Of a stretch of 37,362 bases of DNA, positions 29,282-36,031 are shown in pieces. Under the pieces are notes generated by a model that was not told where the DNA came from, did no database searches, and saw only the letters and a list, made by a program, of their open reading frames with translations. How positions within the stretch are numbered: position 1 is the stretch's first letter; every line of letters begins with the position of its first letter. The position numbers and the translations under genes are program-made. The stretch comes from JABFSS01 sp964449445. GTDB lineage: Bacteria > Patescibacteriota > Gracilibacteria > Peribacterales > Peribacteraceae. Location: assembly GCA_964449445.1 (NCBI GenBank), contig CAYUZT010000011.1, forward strand, positions 1 to 37,362, written 5' to 3'.

Positions 29282-31351
29282 ATGGCCGATACCCCTCTCG
29301 TTCCACCTGCAGAATCCGCGGCCATCGCACCACAGGCGGTCGATAGTCTTTCCTCGGCGTCAGCTATTCCCACTGGAGCTCCGCTTCCCGAGCAAATTCA
29401 ACGAGCGAAGAAACGGCTGATGTTTGCGGCAGGGCTCATCTACATGCTCTACATCCTCTGGTGTACGTTCCTGCTCCTCATGCTTCCGAGTCCCACGGGC
29501 GGCGGGCAGTCACTGGTATCGGCTGGATTGCTGTCCTCGCTCCTCGGTGTCGTGCTGCTGCTGCTCGTGGGCTTGTTTTCGCTCAAGCGGATTTCGTCCG
29601 CGTCCACGTCCATCGCCACCCGGCGGCGCAGTCTTCTCAAATTGATTGTGATGCTGATTCCCGGCGTTCTCTTCAGTATTGTGACGCCCTTGCTCATCAT
29701 CCGCGAGCCGTCGCTGCCGCTCGATATCATCAGCCCCACGGAAGCAGCGGACTTCATTGCGCCCGTGTCTGTCACGCTGAGCGCCGAGCGTGCCGCGGGC
29801 ATTCTGCGTAATCGCGGGCTGAGGCCGATCAAGTACCAGTGGGATACGGATGGCGACGGCAAAATGAACGACGAAACCGTGACGCCCCAGACGACGGTGG
29901 TCTTCGAGAGGCAGGGGTCGTACAACGCGGCCGTGCGGGTGCTGCTCGACGGCGGAAAATTCCGCCGCGTTGCGCGACGCATCGTCATTCCGCAAGCCGT
30001 GTTTTCGATGGTTCCCGTTCAACCGATCGTCGAGAAGGGCGTGAAGTTCAGCGTGGCAACGCTTCTCAGCGACCCCAAGCTCCTCAAGCAGGTCCAGTGG
30101 GACTTTGGGGATGGGAATCCGCCCAAAATAGCGACGATACCCGATATCGTGCACACGTATTACGCGATCGGTTCCTATCCCATCTCCGCAACGGTACAGC
30201 TGCAGAACCAGTCGCAGATCACGTACAAGCGCACCGTCACGGTGCAGGAATCGCCGCCCTTACCTTTCCCTATCACGCTCGTGACGGAGCCGAAGACTCT
30301 CGTCGGACCGCCGCCGCTCGGGGTGCTGTTCCGCCTGGAGACCAAAGAGCCGCTCCAGGAAGTCGCATGGTCCTTTGGCGACGGCAAGGAAGACCGGGGA
30401 GCGGCGTTGCTGCGGCAATCGCATGCCTTCGATCAGCCCGGCATCTATCCCGTCGTCGTGCGGGCGCGTTCGGCTGACGGCACGCTCGCGGAACTCACGA
30501 CCATTGTCCGGGTGACGCAGGTGCTCACGCTCAATAACCTGCAGTTCGAAGGCATGCCCACAGTCGTGAATGCGAAGATCAGCGGAGAAGTACCGCTGGA
30601 CATCAACCTGAAGCCGAAGACATCGACTCCACTCGTCGAATTTTCCTGGGAAATCCCGGAGGATCCGAATTTCCAGGTGAAGGATGGCGCGCTCATCGGC
30701 GTCCTGCGCAAAGAGGGCACATACACCATCACGCTGCTTGCTCAGGGAGCAGAGGGCAAGAGCATGCGCATGCCGATCACGATTGATGTGAAGCCTCCGT
30801 CGGCCGAACCCTCGATCCTCCTGACGCCCGATGGCGGCGTTGCGCCGCTCACAGTGACCTTCGATGCCTCGCAGACGTTCGTGCCGCCGGGGGAGACCGT
30901 CGCCGGTTTCAAGTGGCTCTTTGGGGACGAAGCCCAGGGGCAGAAAGGCGCACAGCTGGGCGCGGCGCGCGTGGAGCATACGTACAAGACTGCTGGTGAA
31001 TTCGTCGTGCAAGTGAACGTCGTGCTCATTTCCGGGAAGGAATTTTCCGCCGAGCGCACGATCATCGTCCGGCGTCCCACGTTGAGCGCCTGCGCGACCG
31101 CCAGCCGCCTGAGTGTGGAAGCGGGTAAGGGTGTGAAGTTCGATTCCTCCTGCTCCACGGGCATTCCCGCGAGCATTCTCTGGGACGTTCGACGCAATGA
31201 TGACCCGGATGTCGTCCAGGCGCAGAGCAGCGATCCCTCCTACGTGTACGTCTTTGAAGAGCCCGGAGAGTACACGGTCACACTGACGCTCAAAGATTCG
31301 TTCGGCAATGAGGATGAAAAATCCCTGTCTATTTCCGTCACCGTGCCATGA
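29282..31351 (+). CDS. membrane protein with multiple PKD domains
   Basis: 689 residues from the ATG at 29282. A Pro/Ala-rich cytoplasmic head (about 1-45) is followed by three membrane helices (about 46-69, 80-100 and 119-142). The remainder is extracellular and built of about six PKD (Ig-like) domains, recognised by QWDFGDGNPP, AWSFGDGKED, FKWLFGDEAQ and repeated HTY..G.Y endings. PKD domains mediate surface contacts. The gene follows the lipoprotein by 4 bp and its stop overlaps the start of a 29-codon gene (ATGA), so all are probably co-translated. Function unknown. Confidence 0.85.
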   Translation: MADTPLVPPAESAAIAPQAVDSLSSASAIPTGAPLPEQIQRAKKRLMFAAGLIYMLYILWCTFLLLMLPSPTGGGQSLVSAGLLSSLLGVVLLLLVGLFSLKRISSASTSIATRRRSLLKLIVMLIPGVLFSIVTPLLIIREPSLPLDIISPTEAADFIAPVSVTLSAERAAGILRNRGLRPIKYQWDTDGDGKMNDETVTPQTTVVFERQGSYNAAVRVLLDGGKFRRVARRIVIPQAVFSMVPVQPIVEKGVKFSVATLLSDPKLLKQVQWDFGDGNPPKIATIPDIVHTYYAIGSYPISATVQLQNQSQITYKRTVTVQESPPLPFPITLVTEPKTLVGPPPLGVLFRLETKEPLQEVAWSFGDGKEDRGAALLRQSHAFDQPGIYPVVVRARSADGTLAELTTIVRVTQVLTLNNLQFEGMPTVVNAKISGEVPLDINLKPKTSTPLVEFSWEIPEDPNFQVKDGALIGVLRKEGTYTITLLAQGAEGKSMRMPITIDVKPPSAEPSILLTPDGGVAPLTVTFDASQTFVPPGETVAGFKWLFGDEAQGQKGAQLGAARVEHTYKTAGEFVVQVNVVLISGKEFSAERTIIVRRPTLSACATASRLSVEAGKGVKFDSSCSTGIPASILWDVRRNDDPDVVQAQSSDPSYVYVFEEPGEYTVTLTLKDSFGNEDEKSLSISVTVP

Positions 31352-31437
31352 AACACCCTACCTTCTACCGCGTCTTCGCCGTCGTCGCCATCGCCGGGAT
31401 CGTCCTCGGGGCACTCCTGCCGGCATTCGGCGGATAG
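31348..31437 (+). CDS. 29-residue single-helix membrane peptide
   Basis: ATG at 31348 overlaps the PKD stop by 4 bp. The peptide is MKHPTFYRVF, then AVVAIAGIVLGALLPAFGG: a basic start and one hydrophobic helix. Overlap coupling and sensible composition argue for a real gene. It could be a small partner or assembly factor for the PKD protein. Too short for a family assignment. Confidence 0.6.
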   Translation: MKHPTFYRVFAVVAIAGIVLGALLPAFGG

Positions 31438-31446
31438 GTCGATCTC

Positions 31447-32625
31447 TCAGGCACGGATTGCCATATCCAAAGGAACAGAGGCGGTCGTTTCGAATGCCGT
31501 GAATGCCTTGCTTCCCAATTCTTCGTGCAGGAAGTATCCCGCCGCTGCGATCATCGCGGCGTTATCTGTGCAGTAGGCAAGTGACTGTGGGACGCGCAGT
31601 GTCACTCCGTTCTCCTCACATAGCGCTGAGGCCAGTTCCCGCAGGTGTGTGTTCGCCGAGACGCCGCCGACGATGTGGAATTCTTTGACGTCAGGATGTT
31701 GCGTGAGCGCACGAGTGACTCGGTCGAGGAGATGCGCGCAGATCGCGTGCTGGAAACTGGCGGCGAGGCCACGGACAGACGGAGGGGAGGATTGTGAGAT
31801 GGTTAGATGGTGAGATGGTTGAATGGTGAAATGGTTATCACGCAGAAGATATTTCAGTGATGTTTTGAGCCCAGAAAAACTGAAGTCCAACGTATCTTCA
31901 TTATGCAGCGGGAGAGGAAAGGGAAATGCATGGGGATTTCCGTTCTGTGCTGCCTTCTGTATGGATGGCCCGCCGGGGTAGGGGAGGCCGAGCATCGATG
32001 CTCCTTTATCGAATGCTTCACCCGCGGCGTCGTCGCGTGTTCTTCCGAGAAGTTTTCCCCGTGTGTGACTTTCTCTGTACCAGAGATCGGTGTGGCCGCC
32101 GGAGGCGGAAAGCGTCAGTAGGGGAAAAGATGGTTGGATGGTTGGATGGTTGGATGGTGAAATGGTTGAATGGCTGAATGGGTGGGGAGCATTCTGCAGC
32201 CAGGTTGATGAAAGATGACCGAGGGTGTGATGGACGCCGATCAGTGGTTTTTTGTGAATAGATGCGAGTGCCCGTGCAGTCACGGTCCCGACGAGGAGTG
32301 ATCCGAGCAGCCCCGGTCCGCGGGTGACCGCGATTGCATCAATATCTGTCCACGTCACGTGCGCGTCATGTAGAGCCTTCTCCAGCACGGGGATCATGCA
32401 CTCGATTTGCATGCGGGCGGCTTGCTCGGGAATCACGCCGGCGAGAGCTTCAAATGTCTTTCGTGAGCTGCTGATCACGTTGCTGAGGACATGAATGGGC
32501 GCAGGCTCCTGAGCTTGCCGAAGGATTGCCTGCGGGTCCGCGGGCAGAATGCCCGCTCCTATTGAAGCTTCAACGACTGCGACCGAGGTTTCGTCGCAGG
32601 AAGTTTCGATGCCGAGAACAATCAT
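31447..32625 (-). CDS. tsaD: tRNA N6-adenosine threonylcarbamoyltransferase
   Basis: Installs the threonylcarbamoyl group of t6A37 in ANN-decoding tRNAs, with TsaB and TsaE. The core is intact: MIVLGIETSCDETSVAVV, the metal-binding HTLGH motif (about residues 136-140), SASGGHTDLWY, FSFSGLKTSL and IVGGVSANTHLRE. At 392 residues it is about 50 longer than usual. The surplus is three inserts: about 22-45 (palindromes at 32501-32556), about 149-166 (8-mer array 32127-32182) and about 262-278 (8-mer array 31794-31836), all in frame and between conserved blocks. It is divergent from lgt over 19 bp. Confidence 0.93.
   Translation of the reverse strand: MIVLGIETSCDETSVAVVEASIGAGILPADPQAILRQAQEPAPIHVLSNVISSSRKTFEALAGVIPEQAARMQIECMIPVLEKALHDAHVTWTDIDAIAVTRGPGLLGSLLVGTVTARALASIHKKPLIGVHHTLGHLSSTWLQNAPHPFSHSTISPSNHPTIQPSFPLLTLSASGGHTDLWYRESHTRGKLLGRTRDDAAGEAFDKGASMLGLPYPGGPSIQKAAQNGNPHAFPFPLPLHNEDTLDFSFSGLKTSLKYLLRDNHFTIQPSHHLTISQSSPPSVRGLAASFQHAICAHLLDRVTRALTQHPDVKEFHIVGGVSANTHLRELASALCEENGVTLRVPQSLAYCTDNAAMIAAAGYFLHEELGSKAFTAFETTASVPLDMAIRA
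31794..31836 (-). repeat. 8-bp tandem repeat inside tsaD (second array)
   Basis: About five units of an 8-mer like TGAGATGG and TTGAATGG on the plus strand. It encodes part of the peptide NHFTIQPSHHLTISQSS in TsaD, a segment absent from typical family members. Confidence 0.8.
32127..32182 (-). repeat. 8-bp tandem repeat inside tsaD (first array)
   Basis: About seven units, including three identical TTGGATGG in a row. Encodes HSTISPSNHPTIQPS between the metal-binding region and the SGGHT block. Same motif and orientation as the array at 31794. Confidence 0.85.
32501..32533. repeat. palindrome (TCCTGAGC...GAAGGA type) inside tsaD
   Basis: Stem GCAGGC-TCCT / AGGA-TT-GCCTGC with a 2-nt bulge and an 11-nt loop. 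Together with the family B palindrome beside it, this encodes the N-terminal insert of TsaD. Confidence 0.75.
32540..32556. repeat. REP-like palindrome, family B, inside tsaD
   Basis: Perfect 7-bp stem GCGGGCA / TGCCCGC with loop GAA. The same stem as the purF-leader copy with a shorter loop. Encodes AGILPA in the TsaD insert. Confidence 0.75.
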
Positions 32626-32630
32626 GGGTG

Positions 32631-32637
32631 TATTCTA
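32631..32637. promoter_or_regulatory. overlapping -10 elements of tsaD and lgt
   Basis: On the plus strand TATTCT (32631-32636) lies 8 bp before the lgt ATG. On the minus strand TAGAAT (32637-32632) lies 6 bp before the tsaD ATG. Both genes would have leaderless mRNAs and share one -10 core. -35 boxes are weak. Confidence 0.4.
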
Positions 32638-32644
32638 CCTGTGT

Positions 32645-33445
32645 ATGGTCAGTCTGTTTCCTTCTCGTGCAGTTGCTATCAGTCTCTTCGGTTTTGAGAT
32701 CCACTGGTACGGCCTCCTGTACCTGCTTGGCTTTCTGATCGCTGCAGCTCTCCTGCCGCGGTTGCAGCGCTACCGGCAGCTGTCGCTCTCCCGTGATGCC
32801 TGGCTCTCCCTGCTCTCGTGGTCCGTGATCGGCGTCATTGTCGGAGGGAGACTGGGGTATGTTCTCTTCTACGAGCCGACCCATTTCCTCCGGCATCCTT
32901 CGGAAATTGTTGCGGTGTGGGAAGGCGGGATGTCGTTCCATGGAGGACTCCTTGGTGTTTCGATCGTGCTGTTGTTCTTTGCCAGAGCGCAGAGCATATC
33001 GCTTCTTTTGCTCCTGGATATCATCGTGGTGCCGGTGGCGATCGGTCTTGCTCTCGGTCGTCTGGGGAATTTCATCAATCAGGAACTCTACGGAACGATC
33101 ACACTGCTCCCGTGGGGAATTTCCATTCCAGGAGTCGAGGGGATGCGCCATCCCACGCAGCTCTATGCAGTAGGGAAAGATCTCATCATTGCTCTGGTCT
33201 GCTTCGTACACCTTCGGCTCACGAAATCAAAATCCTATTTGATCGGCTGCACGGGGGCTGCGTTCCTGGTGCTCTACAGTATCGGCAGATTCTCTCTCGA
33301 ATTCCTGCGTGAGCAGCAGTATCCCCTCACGGAAATTTTCGCTCTCCCTCTCACACGTGGACAACTGCTGACGGTGCCGGTGTTTCTGGTTGGAATTGGC
33401 ATCTGTCTGAAGAACAGAATCGCCAGATGGAAGCGAAAAGTCTGA
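32645..33445 (+). CDS. lgt: prolipoprotein diacylglyceryl transferase
   Basis: Attaches diacylglycerol to the lipobox Cys of prelipoproteins at the membrane. About 266 residues from the ATG at 32645; the other in-frame starts lie inside tsaD. Seven-helix enzyme with the conserved MSFHGGLLG (catalytic His), the signature GRLGNFINQELYG with the essential Arg and Asn, PWGISIPGVEGMRHPTQLY, and a later FSLEFLREQ. It serves the lipoproteins encoded in this window (23614, 28378). Convergent with rnhB. Confidence 0.94.
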   Translation: MVSLFPSRAVAISLFGFEIHWYGLLYLLGFLIAAALLPRLQRYRQLSLSRDAWLSLLSWSVIGVIVGGRLGYVLFYEPTHFLRHPSEIVAVWEGGMSFHGGLLGVSIVLLFFARAQSISLLLLLDIIVVPVAIGLALGRLGNFINQELYGTITLLPWGISIPGVEGMRHPTQLYAVGKDLIIALVCFVHLRLTKSKSYLIGCTGAAFLVLYSIGRFSLEFLREQQYPLTEIFALPLTRGQLLTVPVFLVGIGICLKNRIARWKRKV

Positions 33446-33470
33446 TCACAAAAATTATTCAATAATCGTC

Positions 33471-34163
33471 TCATTCTACGGTCAGGGGAAGGCATTGATT
33501 CTCGAGGTGTGCTCTGAGAAAACTCTTGCGATGCAGCAGACACGTTCCGTGCTGCGTAATCAGGCTCAGATGTTCCAACGTCCCATATCCTTTGTGCTGC
33601 GCGAATCCGTAGAGTGGAAATTTTTTGTCACAGTCTCTCATCATGCGATCCCGCGTCACCTTGGCGACAATGGAGCCCGCGGCAATAGCGGGTTCCGTCT
33701 GATCGCCGCGGATGATACTGCGATGGGGGAGGGGAAAGCGGAACGTGTCGCGGCCATCGACGAGAAGTTCGTGAATCTCGGTCTTCGCGCGTAGATCCTC
33801 AATGGCCAGCAGCATCGCCGCGTTGGTGGCGAAGAGAATTCCTCGTTCATCAATCACCGATTCGCTCACAATGCCGATGCCGAAAAAGCAGTGCGCGGTA
33901 ATCCACACATAGGCGCGCTCACGTTCCTCGGGAGTCAGCAGTTTGCTGTCGGCAATAACGATGTCATCCCGAGTAGCTCGATGCGGAGCAGCGAGCGTAA
34001 CGAGGGATTTCTTAAATGGCGACCATCGCGGAAAAGAATGTCTCCGTCGGAAGAGGGGAGCGGTGAGAACGCATGCTCCGGCGACAACGGGCCCGGCGAC
34101 GGCTCCACGGCCGACCTCATCAACCCCAGCAAGGATGCGTTCTGTCTCTATAATCGCCAGCAT
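33471..34163 (-). CDS. rnhB: ribonuclease HII
   Basis: Removes ribonucleotides and RNA from RNA/DNA hybrids. 230 residues from the ATG at 34163 (MLAIIETERILAGVDEVGRG); an ATG at 34184 would add MAFFCDG and overlap a repeat. Catalytic Asp15 and Glu16 are in VDEVGRG, a later Asp in LVDGRD and the last in AGSIVAKVTRDRMM; KGYGTLEHL is also typical. Between VVAGACVLTAPLF and IADSKLLTPEE there is an extra stretch of about 25 residues with KKSLVTLAAPHRATRDD, encoded by a dispersed repeat (33963-34010). The 3' end meets lgt convergently. Confidence 0.92.
   Translation of the reverse strand: MLAIIETERILAGVDEVGRGAVAGPVVAGACVLTAPLFRRRHSFPRWSPFKKSLVTLAAPHRATRDDIVIADSKLLTPEERERAYVWITAHCFFGIGIVSESVIDERGILFATNAAMLLAIEDLRAKTEIHELLVDGRDTFRFPLPHRSIIRGDQTEPAIAAGSIVAKVTRDRMMRDCDKKFPLYGFAQHKGYGTLEHLSLITQHGTCLLHRKSFLRAHLENQCLPLTVE
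33963..34010. repeat. dispersed palindromic repeat (ATCCCGAG...CGAGGGAT type) inside rnhB
   Basis: ATCCC / GGGAT ends with a GAGTAGCTCG...GAGCGTAACG interior. It matches the common bacterial GTCATCCCGAGC...CGAGGGATTTC dispersed repeat. It encodes KSLVTLAAPHRATRDD within the RNase HII insert. Confidence 0.75.
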
Positions 34164-34176
34164 ACCATCGCAGAAA

Positions 34177-34303
34177 AATGCCAAAAACCAAAAACCAAAA
34201 TCCAGGGAATGTCTAAAAAAATGGAAGCATGTAATTCACTCCTTTTCGTTTTTGGGAATTTCCCTGGTATTTGGCTTTTTGGCATTTGGTTTTTTTCACC
34301 GAT
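34177..34303. repeat. inverted repeat of a CCAAAAA-type motif between murE and rnhB
   Basis: The left arm (about 34177-34211) reads ATGCCAAAAACCAAAAACC and ends CCAGGGAA. The right arm (about 34257-34298) is its rough reverse complement, TTCCCTGG...TTTGGCTTTTTGGCATTTGG. They could pair into a hairpin of about 35 bp with a loop near 50 nt. It may end murE transcription. Confidence 0.7.
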
Positions 34304-35637
34304 TACTTCACAGCGATTAATTCTTTCAATAGCTCCCTTGCTATCTCCCTTTCATCCCATTCCCGTAATCCCTCCCTCGTCTGCATCGTGGTACATGCTC
34401 CCATGCCGCAGAGGGCGACGATATCGCCGGGCTTCGCCTGTGCGAAGAGGAAGCGAATTGCTTCACGCCTATCGAAAATACGGTGTGCGTCGACTGTAGC
34501 CTGATCGATGCCACTCCAGACTTCGTCGATCACTTTGTGCTGATCTTCCGTAACGGTTTCATCTTCGCTTACCACAACAACATCGGCGAGGGAGCTGACG
34601 ATCTTCCCGATCATCGGCCGCTTTTCACGCATGCGGTCGCCGCAGCTGCCGGTGAGCACCAGTAACCGGCCGTTGCCGGTGATCAGCTTTCGCGCAGTTG
34701 TCAGCGTTTGCACATACGCCTGGGGACTCACGGTGAAGTCCACAAAGACGCCGAATGCCTGCCCGCACTCAATCCACTCCATGCGGCCCGGGACGCCGGG
34801 GAAATCCGCAAGAGACCTGACTGCGTCACCAATAGGCACTCCCGCCGCGTGAGCGCAGCTGATCGCACAGAGAGCGTTTTTGATACTGAAGACACCAGAA
34901 ACAAGTAAGGACAGCGGGTAGCGATGAGCGGATAGCGAATAGTGATCTCGCACATGGACTATTGCTGTGCTTGCTTTCGTGTTTACTTCGATATCGCTTG
35001 TCCACAATTCCAGTGTTGATGAGTCACCGCTCACCGCTAACCGCTCACCGCTTCCAAACACAATAGTTTTGACTGAGGATATCCTGCTGTATTGATCAAA
35101 AGTTTCATCCTCCGCATTCAGGACTTTCGTTCCCTTGCCGCGGAGCATCTGGAAGAGAATCCCCTTGTCTTTGCGGTACTGTTCCATCGTCCCATGGTAA
35201 TCGAGGTGCTCAAGCGCGGTATTGGTGATCCCGGCGACTGCAGGCCACAAGAAGTCGAGCCGGTGTTGCACCAGTCCGTGTGAGGACGCTTCGACCACCA
35301 CAGTTGTGCATCCTTCCCGCACGCACCGCCGCAGAAAGCGCTGGAGTGCAAGAGGGGAGAGCGACGTCTTGTGCGTTGGATTTTCTTCGGTCACCGCGCC
35401 AATACGGAAGAAACTCGTCGAGACTGCGCCCACGGGCACGCCGCACGCGTGCAGAATGTGCGCGGTCATCGCGACGGTGGTGGTTTTACCGTCGGTGCCC
35501 GTGATGCCGATGATTGTCAGGCGCCGCGCCGGGAAACCGCAGCACAGCGCAGCCACGAACGATTTCACCCAGTGCCACAGAAGCCGCAGCGGACTGCGGG
35601 GGGGCAGGAGTCTCTTGATGCGTCCGAGGATGCTCAT
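34303..35637 (-). CDS. Mur ligase family protein, MurE-like (UDP-MurNAc-peptide synthetase)
   Basis: 444 residues of the ATP-dependent Mur ligase fold. The P-loop GITGTDGKTTT lies at 44-54, so the usual N-terminal UDP-binding domain of about 90 residues is mostly missing. EASSHGLVQHRLDF, ITNTALEHLDYHGTMEQY and CGMGACTTMQTREG are MurE-like. The DYAHTP-type block reads VDFTVSPQAY, and the DNPR motif that holds diaminopimelate is replaced by SEDETVTED. It may add a different residue. 7-bp repeats encode parts of residues 195-205 and 231-242. Start overlaps the riboflavin kinase stop by 4 bp. Confidence 0.85.
   Translation of the reverse strand: MSILGRIKRLLPPRSPLRLLWHWVKSFVAALCCGFPARRLTIIGITGTDGKTTTVAMTAHILHACGVPVGAVSTSFFRIGAVTEENPTHKTSLSPLALQRFLRRCVREGCTTVVVEASSHGLVQHRLDFLWPAVAGITNTALEHLDYHGTMEQYRKDKGILFQMLRGKGTKVLNAEDETFDQYSRISSVKTIVFGSGERLAVSGDSSTLELWTSDIEVNTKASTAIVHVRDHYSLSAHRYPLSLLVSGVFSIKNALCAISCAHAAGVPIGDAVRSLADFPGVPGRMEWIECGQAFGVFVDFTVSPQAYVQTLTTARKLITGNGRLLVLTGSCGDRMREKRPMIGKIVSSLADVVVVSEDETVTEDQHKVIDEVWSGIDQATVDAHRIFDRREAIRFLFAQAKPGDIVALCGMGACTTMQTREGLREWDEREIARELLKELIAVK
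34913..34942. repeat. 7-bp tandem repeat in murE, left arm
   Basis: About four degenerate units of a 7-mer (AGCGGGT, AGCGATG, AGCGGAT, AGCGAAT). Complementary to the array at 35025-35052, 80 bp away. Confidence 0.65.
35025..35052. repeat. 7-bp tandem repeat in murE, right arm
   Basis: Four units CACCGCT, CACCGCT, AACCGCT, CACCGCT. Inverted relative to the array at 34913, so the pair could form a hairpin in the murE mRNA. Encodes GERLAVSGD. Confidence 0.75.
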
Positions 35638-36011
35638 GCACCTAGTATATCGCGCGTTTGCGCAATATCCTCCATCATCTGCTTCGTCAGCGCTTCGGGG
35701 GAGGGGAAGGTGGCAACCGGTCGCAGGAAGGCGATGGCCTCGATGGATATCGTCGCGGGCGGTTGCCCGATGACGTTATCAATCACATGCACTTCGCAAC
35801 TGCGCGTATCGCCGAACGTCGGCCGCGGGCCATGATGCATGCTTCCCAGATATTCCTTCCCGTCCACCAGAATGCGGCACGCAAAAACACCGTCCTCCAG
35901 TTTGGCGGGCACATCGCGCAAATCAACGTTCAATGTTGGCACCTGGAGCTTCCTCCCACGGCCAGCTCCTGTGATGACTCGCGCCTGAAAGTGAAGAGGT
36001 TCCATGTGCAT
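35634..36011 (-). CDS. stand-alone riboflavin kinase domain (RibF C-terminal type)
   Basis: 125 residues matching only the flavokinase half of RibF: VITGAGRGRKLQVPTLNVDL (G-x-GRG-x-x-L-x-x-PT-x-N), GVFACRILVDGKEYLGSMHHGPRPTFGD and CEVHVID, with a C-terminal helix EALTKQMMEDI. It would convert riboflavin to FMN. The FAD synthetase half is absent here. The stop overlaps the murE start by 4 bp (ATGA), and the SLH gene ends 20 bp upstream on the same strand, so all may be one transcript. Confidence 0.85.
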   Translation of the reverse strand: MHMEPLHFQARVITGAGRGRKLQVPTLNVDLRDVPAKLEDGVFACRILVDGKEYLGSMHHGPRPTFGDTRSCEVHVIDNVIGQPPATISIEAIAFLRPVATFPSPEALTKQMMEDIAQTRDILGA

Positions 36012-36031
36012 CTAGAATACACTGCGATCAT

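Noticed and set aside
27874..29373. A 499-codon open frame on the minus strand.
   Set aside because: It is antisense to two well-supported secreted-protein genes with signal peptides, and its translation is rich in Arg/His with no domain pattern.
31794..32182. 8-bp arrays in tsaD considered as a CRISPR or minisatellite locus.
   Set aside because: Units are too short, there are no spacers, no cas genes are near, and the arrays are translated within an intact gene.
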